A DNA stretch of 64,000 nucleotides from Synechococcus sp. AG-679-C18 (GCA_003210755.1 QCUL01000003.1:1-64000); one strand, 5' to 3'; positions 10,410 to 20,986 are shown, numbered from the stretch's first letter. Translations and numbers: made by a program. The notes: generated by a model from the letters alone, not told the origin.

Positions 10410-10482
10410 TCTCCAAGCCAGCAGCCTTGGCAACTGCCGCTTGCACCAGCTGTAGGCGTCATCCACTCGTGAGGACTAGCCA

Positions 10483-11104
10483 ATGTCCAACAAACGAAGC
10501 ATCGGAGTTCTTCTCTTTGAAGGTTTTGAACTTCTTAATGTCTTTGGTCTACTGGAAATGTATGGAATGGCAGCAGACCATTTCGACATCCGCCTGGTCT
10601 ATGAGGATGGCAGCGTGATCGCCAGCCGCCAGGGGCCTAAAAGCATCGTGGATGTTTCTTTGACGATGCACAAGAGTTTGATCTGCTGTTGGTTCCGGGC
10701 GGTCTAGGTACACGGCATGAGGTTGGCAATCAGGTGCTGTTGGATTGGTTGAAGGATCAATCGCAGCGTGTCACTCTAGTGACCTCTGTCTGTACCGGCA
10801 GTGCCCTACTGGCCAAAGCCGGAGTGCTGGTCGGGTACGTGCCACCACCAACAAGATGGCCTTCGATTGGGTGATGTCCCAGAGCTCCTTGGTGCAGTGG
10901 GAGAAACAAGCGCGTTGGGTGGAAGATGGAAAATTCTTCAGCTCGTCGGGAGTCTCGGCAGGGATCGACATGTCCTTGGCGGTGATTGCCCAATTGGTCA
11001 GCCCCGAGCTGGCAGATCAGGTTGCGACTTTCGCTGAATATGAGTGGCACCGCGATCCGAGCTGGGATCCTTTCGCCATATTGCACGGTCTGGTTGACGG
11101 TTGA
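10483..11104 (+). pseudogene. DJ-1/PfpI (GATase1-like) family protein, two frameshifts
   Basis: Family segments lie in three frames: 10483 'RSIGVLLFEGFELLNVFGLLEMYG', 10689 'VPGGLGTRHEV...SVCTGSALLAKAGVL', 10745 frame 'ATTNKMAFDWVMSQSSLVQW...SAGIDMSLAVIAQL'. Confidence 0.8.
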
Positions 11105-11342
11105 TCCCTCTATGCCTCAGTGATCGTCTCCGCTTTGATTCTGTGAGTTGTCATGGGCAGCTTTGCCACCGCAGCTTCGGCGCCGGACATAGCCCTGGCT
11201 TTCCGCTAGGTGACGAAGGTAGACGTTCTGATGTCGATCAGCCAGGCCCATCACTGCTCGTCTCAATTACACCAAATTGCAGTTTCGCGGTGTGATGACC
11301 GCGCCAAGATTCATCGGGGAGACGTTCCCGAGTTAGAGACGT

Positions 11343-11489
11343 ATGCGCAAGTTGTCTAGGTCCATTTCCTGTGAAGCAGGATGCAAAGCGAGATCGAACC
11401 ACTGGGGGGTTGCACTCAATCCAAACCAGTTGCACAAAATTCCGAGGACAACTGAGGGACAAGCCTTTCAGGTTAGTTCCAGCTCCTGA
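11343..11489 (+). CDS. small hypothetical protein, paralogue of 8741-8926
   Basis: 48-aa ORF inside the second copy of the duplicated segment. Confidence 0.25.
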   Translation: MRKLSRSISCEAGCKARSNHWGVALNPNQLHKIPRTTEGQAFQVSSSS

Positions 11490-11787
11490 AAGCTAGGTGG
11501 CAGCACCGGCCACCAGGGCCAGCGTTGATCGGCTGATTTAATTTCTCTGGTAGCTATTAATTTCTATAGCAGACACTTCGGTTCTGCCTAGAGCTGATGC
11601 CAAACAGTGAGCAGTTTCGTACTGCACCAGCTGCAAGACCGTGAGCAGACCAGCATCACGTCTAATCACGAGACGCATCCTCAGTTCATCGCAATGAAAG
11701 ATCCGTTTTGACAGCGAATAGTGGGCTATCTCATGGCCACCGGGTATGACCTCGATCAAACTTACGAAGTGATCCTGATGCCGCCTT

Positions 11788-13494
11788 GTGACTCCTTCTG
11801 TCGTGACTTATGCCCTGGATCGTTTAGCAGATCTTGGTATCGGCCATGTGTTTGGTGTACCGGGTGACTATTCCTTTCCAATCAACGATGCGGTTGAGGT
11901 TCATCCGCGTCTGAGATGGGTGCCATCAGCAAATGAGCTGAATGCGGCTTATGCGGCTGACGGCTACGCCCGCCGCAGAGGTGCTGGAATCGTTTGTACA
12001 ACGTACGGAGTGGGTGAACTCAGTGCTCTCAATGGCGTGATGGGAGCGATGGCTGAGCGTCTTCCCGTGTTTCATCTTGTGGGTACCCCCAGTCTTCGGA
12101 TCGTGCGCCAGGGGCTCATCTGTCATCACACCCTCGGAGATCGAAACTATGATCGATTCGAGGTCATCTCCGCCTCCGCAAGTTGTGTGAGCGCCAGGCT
12201 CACTCCCGAAAACGTCGTCATCGAATTGGAGCGAGTGATTGATAAGGCTCTGGAGGAATCAAGGCCTGCTTATCTCACTTTTCCGATGGATCTGGCTCTC
12301 ATGCCGATCACCGGTATGCCGATCCAGGGGTCTCCTCTTGGTGTGATCGATCAACACGACAGTGTTGCTGCGGAACTGGAAGCTGTGGTTGATCTCCTGG
12401 AGGTAAGGATTGCTGCAGCGTCATCTCCCGTGGTACTCCCCACTGTCACCCTGAAGCGATTCGGTTTGGTGAATGCATTTCAGGCCTTCCTCAAGGCCTC
12501 AGGTCTGGCCTATGCCACCACGCCGATGGACAAGGCACTCCTAAGTGAGGAGCACCCCGCTTTCCTTGGGATGTACAACGGTGGTCGTTCGACTCCTTCA
12601 GCCTTACGAAGCGTGGTGGAAGAAGCCGATCTGGTGATCGATCTAGGAGGTTTAGTGCTGGAGGACCTCAACACTGGTCTTTGGAGCGGGTCTCTTGATC
12701 CCAAGAAGATTGTTGCTTTGCATGCCGATTGGGTCCAAGCAGGTGACCAGGTGTTCACGAGTGTGAGCATTAGTGATGTCCTTTCTGGGCTGACACAGCG
12801 CTTTCAGCAATCGTCGAAGCGCCTGTCTTACTGGGGTGAGCATCGCCCGGTACAGCCCGTCTCATTACTACCGCTCAGCGGAGCAGCGGATCAGCCCACC
12901 GGTTCAGCGAGCTTTTATCCTTGCTTGCAGCGATTTCTGCGTCCCACCGACCTGTTGGTATCCGATACCGGCACGTGCCTGCTGAAGCTCAATGCCATCA
13001 GACTGCCGGCCGGTGTTGCGATGGAAAGTCAAACCCTCTGGGGATCTGTCGGGTGGGGTACTCCGGCGGCCCTGGGTTGCGCTCTGGCTGAACCGGATAG
13101 GAGAGTCGTACTCGTTACTGGTGATGGTGCCCATCAGCTCACGATGCAGGAGATCGGGGTGATGGGTTTCACCGGTACAAATCCTGTGGTGATCGTGCTG
13201 AACAATGGCCTCTTCGGGGTGGAGGCTTTGATCAGTGAAACGGGTCATGCTTACAACGATTTACCCCCTTGGCGCTATGCCGAAATTCCGGCTGCTCTTG
13301 GATGCAGCGGCTGGTGGTGTGGGCGGGCTGCAACCGTGGCGGAACTGGAGCAGGCTTTTGTCGCGATCAATTCCCATCAAGGGGCGGCATACCTCGAGGT
13401 GCTGATTCCTGCTGAGGAAAGCCAGCCCCTAGCGGAGGAGGTCATTGAAATCTTTCACCAGACGACGACTCCTAAATCGGCATTACCCGACTAA
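11788..13494 (+). CDS. ThDP-dependent alpha-keto acid decarboxylase (pyruvate/indolepyruvate decarboxylase family)
   Basis: 'GIGHVFGVPGDYSFPINDAVE', 'NELNAAYAADGYARRRGAGIVCTTYGVGELSALNG', ThDP motif 'VTGDGAHQLTMQEIGVMGFTGTNPVVIVLNN'. Confidence 0.85.
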   Translation: MTPSVVTYALDRLADLGIGHVFGVPGDYSFPINDAVEVHPRLRWVPSANELNAAYAADGYARRRGAGIVCTTYGVGELSALNGVMGAMAERLPVFHLVGTPSLRIVRQGLICHHTLGDRNYDRFEVISASASCVSARLTPENVVIELERVIDKALEESRPAYLTFPMDLALMPITGMPIQGSPLGVIDQHDSVAAELEAVVDLLEVRIAAASSPVVLPTVTLKRFGLVNAFQAFLKASGLAYATTPMDKALLSEEHPAFLGMYNGGRSTPSALRSVVEEADLVIDLGGLVLEDLNTGLWSGSLDPKKIVALHADWVQAGDQVFTSVSISDVLSGLTQRFQQSSKRLSYWGEHRPVQPVSLLPLSGAADQPTGSASFYPCLQRFLRPTDLLVSDTGTCLLKLNAIRLPAGVAMESQTLWGSVGWGTPAALGCALAEPDRRVVLVTGDGAHQLTMQEIGVMGFTGTNPVVIVLNNGLFGVEALISETGHAYNDLPPWRYAEIPAALGCSGWWCGRAATVAELEQAFVAINSHQGAAYLEVLIPAEESQPLAEEVIEIFHQTTTPKSALPD

Positions 13495-14089
13495 TCGCTC
13501 CCCTAATGGGAATGTTGAAAGGATCAACTGTCCCTGGATGGCGCTGGTCATCCGTTTGAGCTCCAGGGTTGCAATGTGTCCTAACAAAAGGTTCAGGCAA
13601 AGAACTCACTAACTCAAATCCCTCGCTGCTGAGAGGCTGGATTTCAGATTGATCTTTCGTCCATGACTTCAACAAATCCAAAAAAAATTTATGGACTGCT
13701 GGCGGACAAGTTCTCTCAAGAAATAGCAATTCAACAATTATTGCAGCGACTACAAAGGCAAGCGTTGGTCCTGCTGAGAGGCCTCAGATCCTTCTGATTG
13801 AGCAAGCCGATGAGATCTTGAATGCGGTTTTGACACTTTGGATTGGTCCTGATCGAGCAAAACTTGATGGGGTCCTCTGACAAATGACTCTGAACCGGCT
13901 ATAAAAATTCGATCCGTTTCCAGCATCTTGTGGCTTTATTGACCCAAGGACGATTCTTGTGTCGATCTGGTTGGAGCACTTCCGATTCATTCAGCCGTAA
14001 CAACGCTATGAGAAGTGGATTTTTACAGGCCTGGCTTCTTAGCCGTTATTAAGCGCAGTTGATCTAACCATTCTTCATTCCCCTGAGTC

Positions 14090-16510
14090 ATGTCTGTTCG
14101 ATTCCGTTTCACTCGCTTATCCCAACAGGTTGCTTTGGGCGGTGGAATCCTGATTCTTTCAACAGCATCGATCACCCAGGCCTCACCGAACTCGAACTCC
14201 AGAACACTCCATAATCGTTCCAACCTCCCTATTGCGGAGCCCAAGCCAGAGAAAGTCACCAAGACGCTGCCGGCCGATGTGCCGATGCCAAATCAATGGG
14301 AAGTGAAGGCTCCGCAGGGGGCTCCCAACGTGGTGATTATTCTTCTCGATGATGTTGGTTTTGCGGCCCCCTCAGCCTTTGGTGGGGCTGTGAAAATGCC
14401 AACAGCGGAGAAACTGGCCAGTAATGGCCTTCGTTACAACAAGTTCCACACCACAGCCCTCTGTGCCCCAACGCGTGCGTCGCTGAAATCTGGCCGCAAT
14501 CACCACAAGGTGAATATGGGCTCGATTCCTGAAATTGCTACGGGATATGCGGGTAATTCAACCGTGGTGCCTGATTATGCCCAACCAGTAGCGGAGATTC
14601 TCCGGCTGAATGGCTACAACACCGGCGCTTTCGGCAAGTGGCATGAAACCCCTGGACGGGAAACGACTGCTGCAGGCCCACAGACCCGTTGGCCGACGCG
14701 CCAGGGTTTTGAGAAGTTCTATGGCTTCGTGGGTGCGGAAGACAACATGTGGGATCCCACTATTCATGACGGGGTCACCGTTGTGGATGCGCCTGAAAAG
14801 GAGGGTTATCACTTCACCGAAGATATGACGGATCAGGCGATCGGTTGGGTTAGGCAGCAGAAGTCGATCAAGCCTGACAAGCCCTTTTTCGTGTATTACT
14901 CATCAGCAGGTGCACACTCACCGCATCATGTAAGTAAGGAATGGATTGCCAAATACAAAGGCAAATTTGATCAAGGTTGGGATGTTTTGCGACAACAGAA
15001 TCTTCAGAATCAGATCAAAGCTGGCATTGTTCCTGCAGGGACTCCGCTAGCAAAGACTCCAGACAGTGTTCCTTCCTGGAACAGCCTCACCGATCAGCAG
15101 AAAAGAATCTATGCACGCCAGGCTGAAGTGTTCGCTGCTTATGTAGAGCATTCAGATTATGAAGCTGGTCGTCTGATCCAAGCAATAGATGATTTAGGCG
15201 AACTTGATAACACGTTAGTCATCTATATCACCGGTGATAATGGTGCAAGTCCTGAGGGTGATTTCAGTGGTCATTGGAATTGGAATCATTTTCTGAATGG
15301 TGTTGAAGAAACTCCTGATGAACAGGAGAAAAAACTTGATGAGTGGGGTGGTCCATCCACTTATCCTATGTATCACCTTGGCTGGGCAATCGCTTTTAAC
15401 TCACCTTTTGCTCTGTCTAAGCAGGTGGCTGGTGATTTCGGTGGTACCCGCAACGGCACAGTGATTCATTGGCCTGAGCGCATTAAGCAGGGTGGAGGAG
15501 TACGCACCCAGTTCTCGCATGTGAATGATGTTGCTCCAACGATTCTTGAGGCTGCCAATCTGCCGATGCCAACCACCATGCATGGCATTCAGCAGATCCC
15601 AATGCAAGGTACGAGCCTGATTTATACCTTTAATGACTCCAATGCAAAGGAAAGGCACAACACACAGTATTTCGAGATCATCGGTAATCGAGGGATTTAT
15701 CACAACGGCTGGATGGCACGAACAACAATCATGTATCCCTGGGAAGCGCCGAAAAAAATTAATAGTGTTGAAAAAGATGATGGCTGGCAGCTATATGACA
15801 CCACTAAAGATTTCAGTCTGGCAAACGATCTTGCAGAACAATATCCAGAACGTCTTACGGCAATGAAGAAAATATTTATGGAGCAGGCCATTGAGAATCA
15901 GGTGTTGCCTTTAGATGATCGACTTCTACAGCGTCTAGTGCCTTCTGTTGCTGGTCGGCCAACACTCTTAGGTGATAGAACTTCGATGGATCTTTACCCA
16001 GGAGCTTGGAATATGGTGGAAGATTCGATTCTTAATGTTAAAAATACGTCCAATAGTATAACAGCTTATCTTGATGTGAAAGGTAGAGATGAAGATGGCG
16101 TTATTTTCTCTCAAGGCGGTCGATTTGGGGGATGGTCTTTATATGTTGAAAATAGTATTCCAACGTATTCTTACAATTACATGGGAAAAATTTTTACTTT
16201 CAAAAGTAAGAAATCACTTCCTCTTGGTAAGTCTGTTGTTCGCTTCCAGCTCGATTACGACGGCGGTGGTACAGGAAAGGGAGCTGATGCCCAGATGACA
16301 CTTAATGGTGAGGTTGTTGCTGAGGGAAGGCTTGAAAAAACAATTGCCTCACGCTTCTCCATCGATGAGGGATCGGACGTTGGCCTCGACCGAGGCTCTG
16401 CGGTCACTGTCAAATCGATAGGGCCTCGTCGCAACAGCGCCTACGGCGGCCAGATTGACAAGGTGACGATTCAGATCTATCCCAAGGAGTCGGATCAGAA
16501 CAAGGTTTGA
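14090..16510 (+). CDS. exported arylsulfatase
   Basis: Sulfatase N-terminus 'NVVIILLDDVGFAAPSAFGG', formylglycine motif C-x-P-x-R ('CAPTRASLKSGR', Cys125, codon at 14462), signal-peptide-like N-terminus. Confidence 0.92.
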   Translation: MSVRFRFTRLSQQVALGGGILILSTASITQASPNSNSRTLHNRSNLPIAEPKPEKVTKTLPADVPMPNQWEVKAPQGAPNVVIILLDDVGFAAPSAFGGAVKMPTAEKLASNGLRYNKFHTTALCAPTRASLKSGRNHHKVNMGSIPEIATGYAGNSTVVPDYAQPVAEILRLNGYNTGAFGKWHETPGRETTAAGPQTRWPTRQGFEKFYGFVGAEDNMWDPTIHDGVTVVDAPEKEGYHFTEDMTDQAIGWVRQQKSIKPDKPFFVYYSSAGAHSPHHVSKEWIAKYKGKFDQGWDVLRQQNLQNQIKAGIVPAGTPLAKTPDSVPSWNSLTDQQKRIYARQAEVFAAYVEHSDYEAGRLIQAIDDLGELDNTLVIYITGDNGASPEGDFSGHWNWNHFLNGVEETPDEQEKKLDEWGGPSTYPMYHLGWAIAFNSPFALSKQVAGDFGGTRNGTVIHWPERIKQGGGVRTQFSHVNDVAPTILEAANLPMPTTMHGIQQIPMQGTSLIYTFNDSNAKERHNTQYFEIIGNRGIYHNGWMARTTIMYPWEAPKKINSVEKDDGWQLYDTTKDFSLANDLAEQYPERLTAMKKIFMEQAIENQVLPLDDRLLQRLVPSVAGRPTLLGDRTSMDLYPGAWNMVEDSILNVKNTSNSITAYLDVKGRDEDGVIFSQGGRFGGWSLYVENSIPTYSYNYMGKIFTFKSKKSLPLGKSVVRFQLDYDGGGTGKGADAQMTLNGEVVAEGRLEKTIASRFSIDEGSDVGLDRGSAVTVKSIGPRRNSAYGGQIDKVTIQIYPKESDQNKV

Positions 16511-16512
16511 TA

Positions 16513-17367
16513 ATGGAACAATCGACTGGCCTGGATGAGATGGTCACCATCCCGGCTGGTGATTATCAGCTTGGTTCAGATCGCTTTTACCCAGAAGAAT
16601 CACCGATCCGGCAAGTCAATCTTTCCTCCTTCAGGATTGATCGGGCTCCAGTGACCAACGCAGAGTTTGCACGCTTCGTGCAAGAAACTGGTTACGTCAC
16701 TGTTTCGGAGCGCCCGCCCGATCCTGTTCTTTATCCAGATCTGCCTCCAGAGGAGAAGATTCCAGAATCGGTTGTATTTATCCCACCAGGTCCAACGGTG
16801 GACCGTCGCCAACCACTTGCTTGGTGGGCGTTAATTGCAGGTGCAGATTGGCGACATCCTCAGGGACCGCAGACCAGCCTCGATGGGTTGATGAATCATC
16901 CAGTGGTGCATGTCGCCTACGACGATGTTCTTGCTTACGCGGATTGGGCAGGTAAACGTTTGCCGAGTGCAGACGAATGGGAGGCTGCAGCTCGGGGTGG
17001 TCTTGTTCAGCAGGACTATGCCTGGGGTGAGGAGATGACCCCTGAGGGGCGTTGGCTAGCCAACATTTGGCAGGGTCCCTTCCCTTGGACAAATCTACAG
17101 AAAGATGGTTGGTATTGGACGTCACCAGTAGGCGAGTTCCCTCCTAATGGCTACGGAATAGTTGACGTCTGTGGAAACGTTTGGGAATGGACTTCAACTG
17201 ACTATCCAATTTCAGGTGGGGAGCAGGACAGGCGGATCATCAAAGGAGGTTCTTTTCTTTGTGCAGAGAACTACTGCCATCGCTTCCGACCTTCAGCTTT
17301 GATGGGGCAGACTCTCGATACGGCAACTTGCCATATGGGATTCCGTTGTGCATCTGATCTCGATTGA
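16513..17367 (+). CDS. formylglycine-generating enzyme (SUMF1/FGE) family protein
   Basis: 'VTIPAGDYQLGSD', 'PVVHVAYDDVLAYADWAGKRLPSADEWEAAARGG', C-terminal 'GGSFLCAENYCHRFRPSA...GFRC' with the CxxxxC pair; ATG two bases after the sulfatase stop codon. Confidence 0.92.
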   Translation: MEQSTGLDEMVTIPAGDYQLGSDRFYPEESPIRQVNLSSFRIDRAPVTNAEFARFVQETGYVTVSERPPDPVLYPDLPPEEKIPESVVFIPPGPTVDRRQPLAWWALIAGADWRHPQGPQTSLDGLMNHPVVHVAYDDVLAYADWAGKRLPSADEWEAAARGGLVQQDYAWGEEMTPEGRWLANIWQGPFPWTNLQKDGWYWTSPVGEFPPNGYGIVDVCGNVWEWTSTDYPISGGEQDRRIIKGGSFLCAENYCHRFRPSALMGQTLDTATCHMGFRCASDLD

Positions 17368-17384
17368 AGGGAGTGGCTCTTGCA

Positions 17385-17798
17385 TCAGAGCATCTGCTGG
17401 TTTCGTTGATCGATCAGCATCAAACCACCCAGTACAAAATGGATCAGGGCGGCGGGCCAAACCATCAATCCTTGAAGGGTGCCGGTCAGACTGAGGCTAG
17501 CAAGCAACAATGCTGCTCCGAAGTTGTAGAGCATCAGACCTAGCCGCGCCCTGGATGAGCCGGCATCACGAACTTGGACAGGTGACCAGCAAGCGATGCC
17601 CAGTCCAATCAGCGCTGCGCCATACAACTGGGCAAGTTGAAGACCACCATCAGGTAGAGACGTTCCAAGCAGGAGTTGAATCACGACAGCAGGGAGAAGT
17701 ACAAGGGCGGTGCCTGTAGTGAGCTCAACAAAACAAGAAAGCTGGCTGCTACGGCGTGTGAGTTGCTTCATCACTGGATGAATCGAAGAACAACACAA
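17385..17798 (-). CDS. hypothetical membrane protein
   Basis: 137 aa, several hydrophobic segments. Confidence 0.55.
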   Translation of the reverse strand: MCCSSIHPVMKQLTRRSSQLSCFVELTTGTALVLLPAVVIQLLLGTSLPDGGLQLAQLYGAALIGLGIACWSPVQVRDAGSSRARLGLMLYNFGAALLLASLSLTGTLQGLMVWPAALIHFVLGGLMLIDQRNQQML

Positions 17799-18207
17799 AG
17801 CAATGAAGCTTTGTCCAATTTTTTAGCAAAGGGAGCGCTGAGGTGAATTGTCAAGGTCGTAGGAAAGGTTGTACGAGAAATTAGAGATAACTCAGATGTC
17901 ACCTGCATCAACTCTGCAGGTGTTTTGCAACTGACCATCCCATAAGCTCTTTCTTCACCAGAAGCTGGTTGTTGTGCAGCTTCAATGTGTACAGCGCTTT
18001 AAATGATGTGCAAATCGAGTAATCAATAAATGTCAATACCCTCAGTGAAACTTTTTTGTCTATAAGAAAGACGGCTTGGACAATAAAGACACCTAGAATT
18101 GTATCGAACAATTGGCTCAATTTGAAATCGCTTCAGTTCATGGTGAGTTTATATTTGGTTGCATTATCTTTGAAATTAAGTGTTATCTTGATGGAAAGTT
18201 TGATTGC

Positions 18208-19215
18208 TTAATCAATATTCCAATAACTTGTTTTTGCTTCTGGATCTTTATCAGGAACTGGCATGTCAATGATATCAACGTCAGTGATATTGAAACGTTG
18301 CCTGAGCACGCTGAGTGGAGTATGGATGTCGTCCCAGAAATTCCAGTCATGGATTAAATCCGTATTGATTTTTGCCCCAACCGCAAGTCCTTTACTGAAA
18401 AGATCGGGATCAAAATTCATCGATTCCGGTTTAATACCACCAGGCAGGGTCCAGGCGATGCCGAGATGGAAATCAACCAGAACCTCTGTAACCATCTCCC
18501 AACCCACTTCTGAACGAACCATCGTAGCTTCAATCGCTGATACGGCTATTTCCCCGGCGTAATCAGTATTTGTTCCAGATAAAATATGAACACAATCGTG
18601 CCGCACAGCTGACTCGCCAAGATTGCCTCTCTGGCCTGGAAATTTAAAATCCCTACCGTGATAGAAGTTGAAGAGGGTTTTTCCGAGAGTTCCAGTTTCA
18701 AGCGTTGAAAGTTGTTCGTAAACATCAGCTCTTTTTTTATCTCCAACAAGGCTATGAATTTCCCTAACAATGGATTTAAGTTTTTGAACAGGTGATCCAG
18801 GTAAGAATTCATTAGCTCCTCTACGACTGTAATAAATTAATGCTTTTTTGATGTGACCATTGACAAGATTATTGAGATCCTGAAGTGAGCCTGGGGATAG
18901 ATTGGCCGTTCTTGCATAGTCATCAACTCGTTGAACATCATCATCATGAAGTTTGCCCGAAAGGTAGGGCATGATGATCAAGAGCTGCAGTGATTGCCGG
19001 CGTTGTTGTTCATTTGAAAAAACTTGTGTGAAACCCTCTGGCGTTGAATCGGGAAGTTTATCAAGATCAATATCCGGCATTTTAAACAAATGATCGCGGA
19101 GTGCTGTTGCGAAGTGCCTGGCAGGCTGATGCTCATCATCTCGATCCGGAGCAACGGTCAGCATTGCTGCCAGCAGTTCAGAAACTTGTTGCCGGCTATA
19201 TCCTGTATCGAACAC
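18208..19215 (-). CDS. TerB-like / Coq4-like two-domain protein
   Basis: N-half TerB-like ('QQRRQSLQLLIIMPYLSGKLHDDDVQRVDDYA'); C-half has HDxxH-x11-E 'HDCVHILSGTNTDYAGE'. Confidence 0.65.
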   Translation of the reverse strand: MFDTGYSRQQVSELLAAMLTVAPDRDDEHQPARHFATALRDHLFKMPDIDLDKLPDSTPEGFTQVFSNEQQRRQSLQLLIIMPYLSGKLHDDDVQRVDDYARTANLSPGSLQDLNNLVNGHIKKALIYYSRRGANEFLPGSPVQKLKSIVREIHSLVGDKKRADVYEQLSTLETGTLGKTLFNFYHGRDFKFPGQRGNLGESAVRHDCVHILSGTNTDYAGEIAVSAIEATMVRSEVGWEMVTEVLVDFHLGIAWTLPGGIKPESMNFDPDLFSKGLAVGAKINTDLIHDWNFWDDIHTPLSVLRQRFNITDVDIIDMPVPDKDPEAKTSYWNID

Positions 19216-19801
19216 GAGTAATGATTGATAGTTCGTTGAGGTTAGCAGTCTTCAATAAGTCCGTCAGGGTTGTTGGAGATGAGCGACAGGATCGTCGCTA
19301 AAAGGTAACTTCTGAACCAACCGTCAGCATCATCTAGGTTAAGTTGAATCATTTTGAATCTTCGCATGAGACAATTTAAGTTCCTTATTGCTTGCTTTGC
19401 GCTGCATAATTTTTTGAATGACAACTAAATAGGGCCTTTGTTCCTGAAGACCGTTCTTAAATCGCTATTAACTTTAGTTTAGTCACTTTAATTCAACCGC
19501 CAGCATAGAGAAACTGAGAGGTTTTCTTCGTCAGATTTCAAGAGAATGGCTACTGAAAAGATGTAACAATTCAACAAATCTGACACTTCAATGTACCGGA
19601 GGTGGTCAGAGACTCATCGACAGGTCTTGCCTGATTCCTGTCATGACTTTCAGTAGTACAACTATTCAAGGATGAATCGGAGATCTACCTCTCTTAACCG
19701 CCTCAATGAGATTTTCTTTTTTGGTTTCAGTGATCATCCATGCCAGCGTTGGTTATCAGATTTCACTCCCTCTTCTGGCACTGATCTTGCAGCAATCAGC
19801 A

Positions 19802-20986
19802 TCAGGTGGACCAGAGGCCGCTCATCACACCGCAGAAGATCACAACTCTCCAGGCAGGTTGTTTCCAGCTCACCAACATTAAAAATGCAATCAGGCCAAG
19901 ACTGAACTCTGCGTTGCTTTGAATTCCTTCCTGCCAGATTGGCTCAAACAGAGCTGCCAGAAGGATTCCCACCACAGCTGCATTGATACCTAATAAGGCG
20001 CGCCGCATTGTCTGCAATCGGCCGATCTGATTCCAGAACGGCAAGATTCCCCCAATGAACAGGAAGGACGGAAGAAACAGAGCAATGACGGCGAGCAGTG
20101 CTCCACCGATTCCATGGAGCCCGCCACGCAAATCAAAACCAAGAAATGCAGCGAAGCTGAACATTGGGCCTGGTACAGCCTGAGCCGCTCCATAACCCAC
20201 AAGAAATTGATCCAGTCCGATCCAACCTTGGGGAACCAGAGACTGTTCCAACAGAGGCAGCACGACGTGTCCTCCCCCGAACACCAACGCACCTGCTTGC
20301 AGGAATCCGCCCAGCTGCTGAAGGACTATGGGTTCTGTATTTGCCAACAGCACAGGCAGTGTCACGAACAACACCAACACCATCCCCAGTAGCCCCATGG
20401 CGACCCAGCGATTGAGTGGCACGGTCAGAACGTCTGACGGCGACAGCTCCTCACCGGAAGGCCTCAGGCGTGTCACTCCGATGACTCCTCCAATCAACAA
20501 AGCCAGCAAAGGTGCCCAGGCCAGGGGAACAAGCAGAACCAATACAGCTGAAAATGCCATCAAGCAGATTCGCTCCCGATCGGGAGCGAGTTTTCGCTGC
20601 AACGAAAGAACGGCCTGAGCCACCACCGCCACTGCGGCCACTTTCAAACCATCGATGACACTGCTGTTCAGCCAAGCCGGATTGGCGCTGAGTAATGCTG
20701 CGGCCCCAATCATCAACAGCGCAGATGGCAGGGTGAAACCAACCCAAGCAACAATACCTCCCATCCATCCGGCTCTGAGGAAGCCAAGCCCCATTCCCAC
20801 TTGAGAGCTTGAGGGACCTGGCAGTAGCTGAGACAACGCCACAAGATCGGCATAGGCCGCTTCTGTTAGCCAGTGCTCTCTTTGCACAAAGCGTTCATGG
20901 AAGTAGCCAAGGTGGGCGATCGGTCCGCCAAAAGAACTGCTGCCAAGCAGCAGAAATTGAAGGAACACCTCCAGAAGACGAGACAT
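19802..20986 (-). CDS. chrA: chromate transporter
   Basis: 'FLLLGSSSFGGPIAHLGYFHERFV', 'LSQLLPGPSSSQVGMGLGF', internal duplication 'AVPGPMFSFAAFLG'. Confidence 0.9.
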   Translation of the reverse strand: MSRLLEVFLQFLLLGSSSFGGPIAHLGYFHERFVQREHWLTEAAYADLVALSQLLPGPSSSQVGMGLGFLRAGWMGGIVAWVGFTLPSALLMIGAAALLSANPAWLNSSVIDGLKVAAVAVVAQAVLSLQRKLAPDRERICLMAFSAVLVLLVPLAWAPLLALLIGGVIGVTRLRPSGEELSPSDVLTVPLNRWVAMGLLGMVLVLFVTLPVLLANTEPIVLQQLGGFLQAGALVFGGGHVVLPLLEQSLVPQGWIGLDQFLVGYGAAQAVPGPMFSFAAFLGFDLRGGLHGIGGALLAVIALFLPSFLFIGGILPFWNQIGRLQTMRRALLGINAAVVGILLAALFEPIWQEGIQSNAEFSLGLIAFLMLVSWKQPAWRVVIFCGVMSGLWST

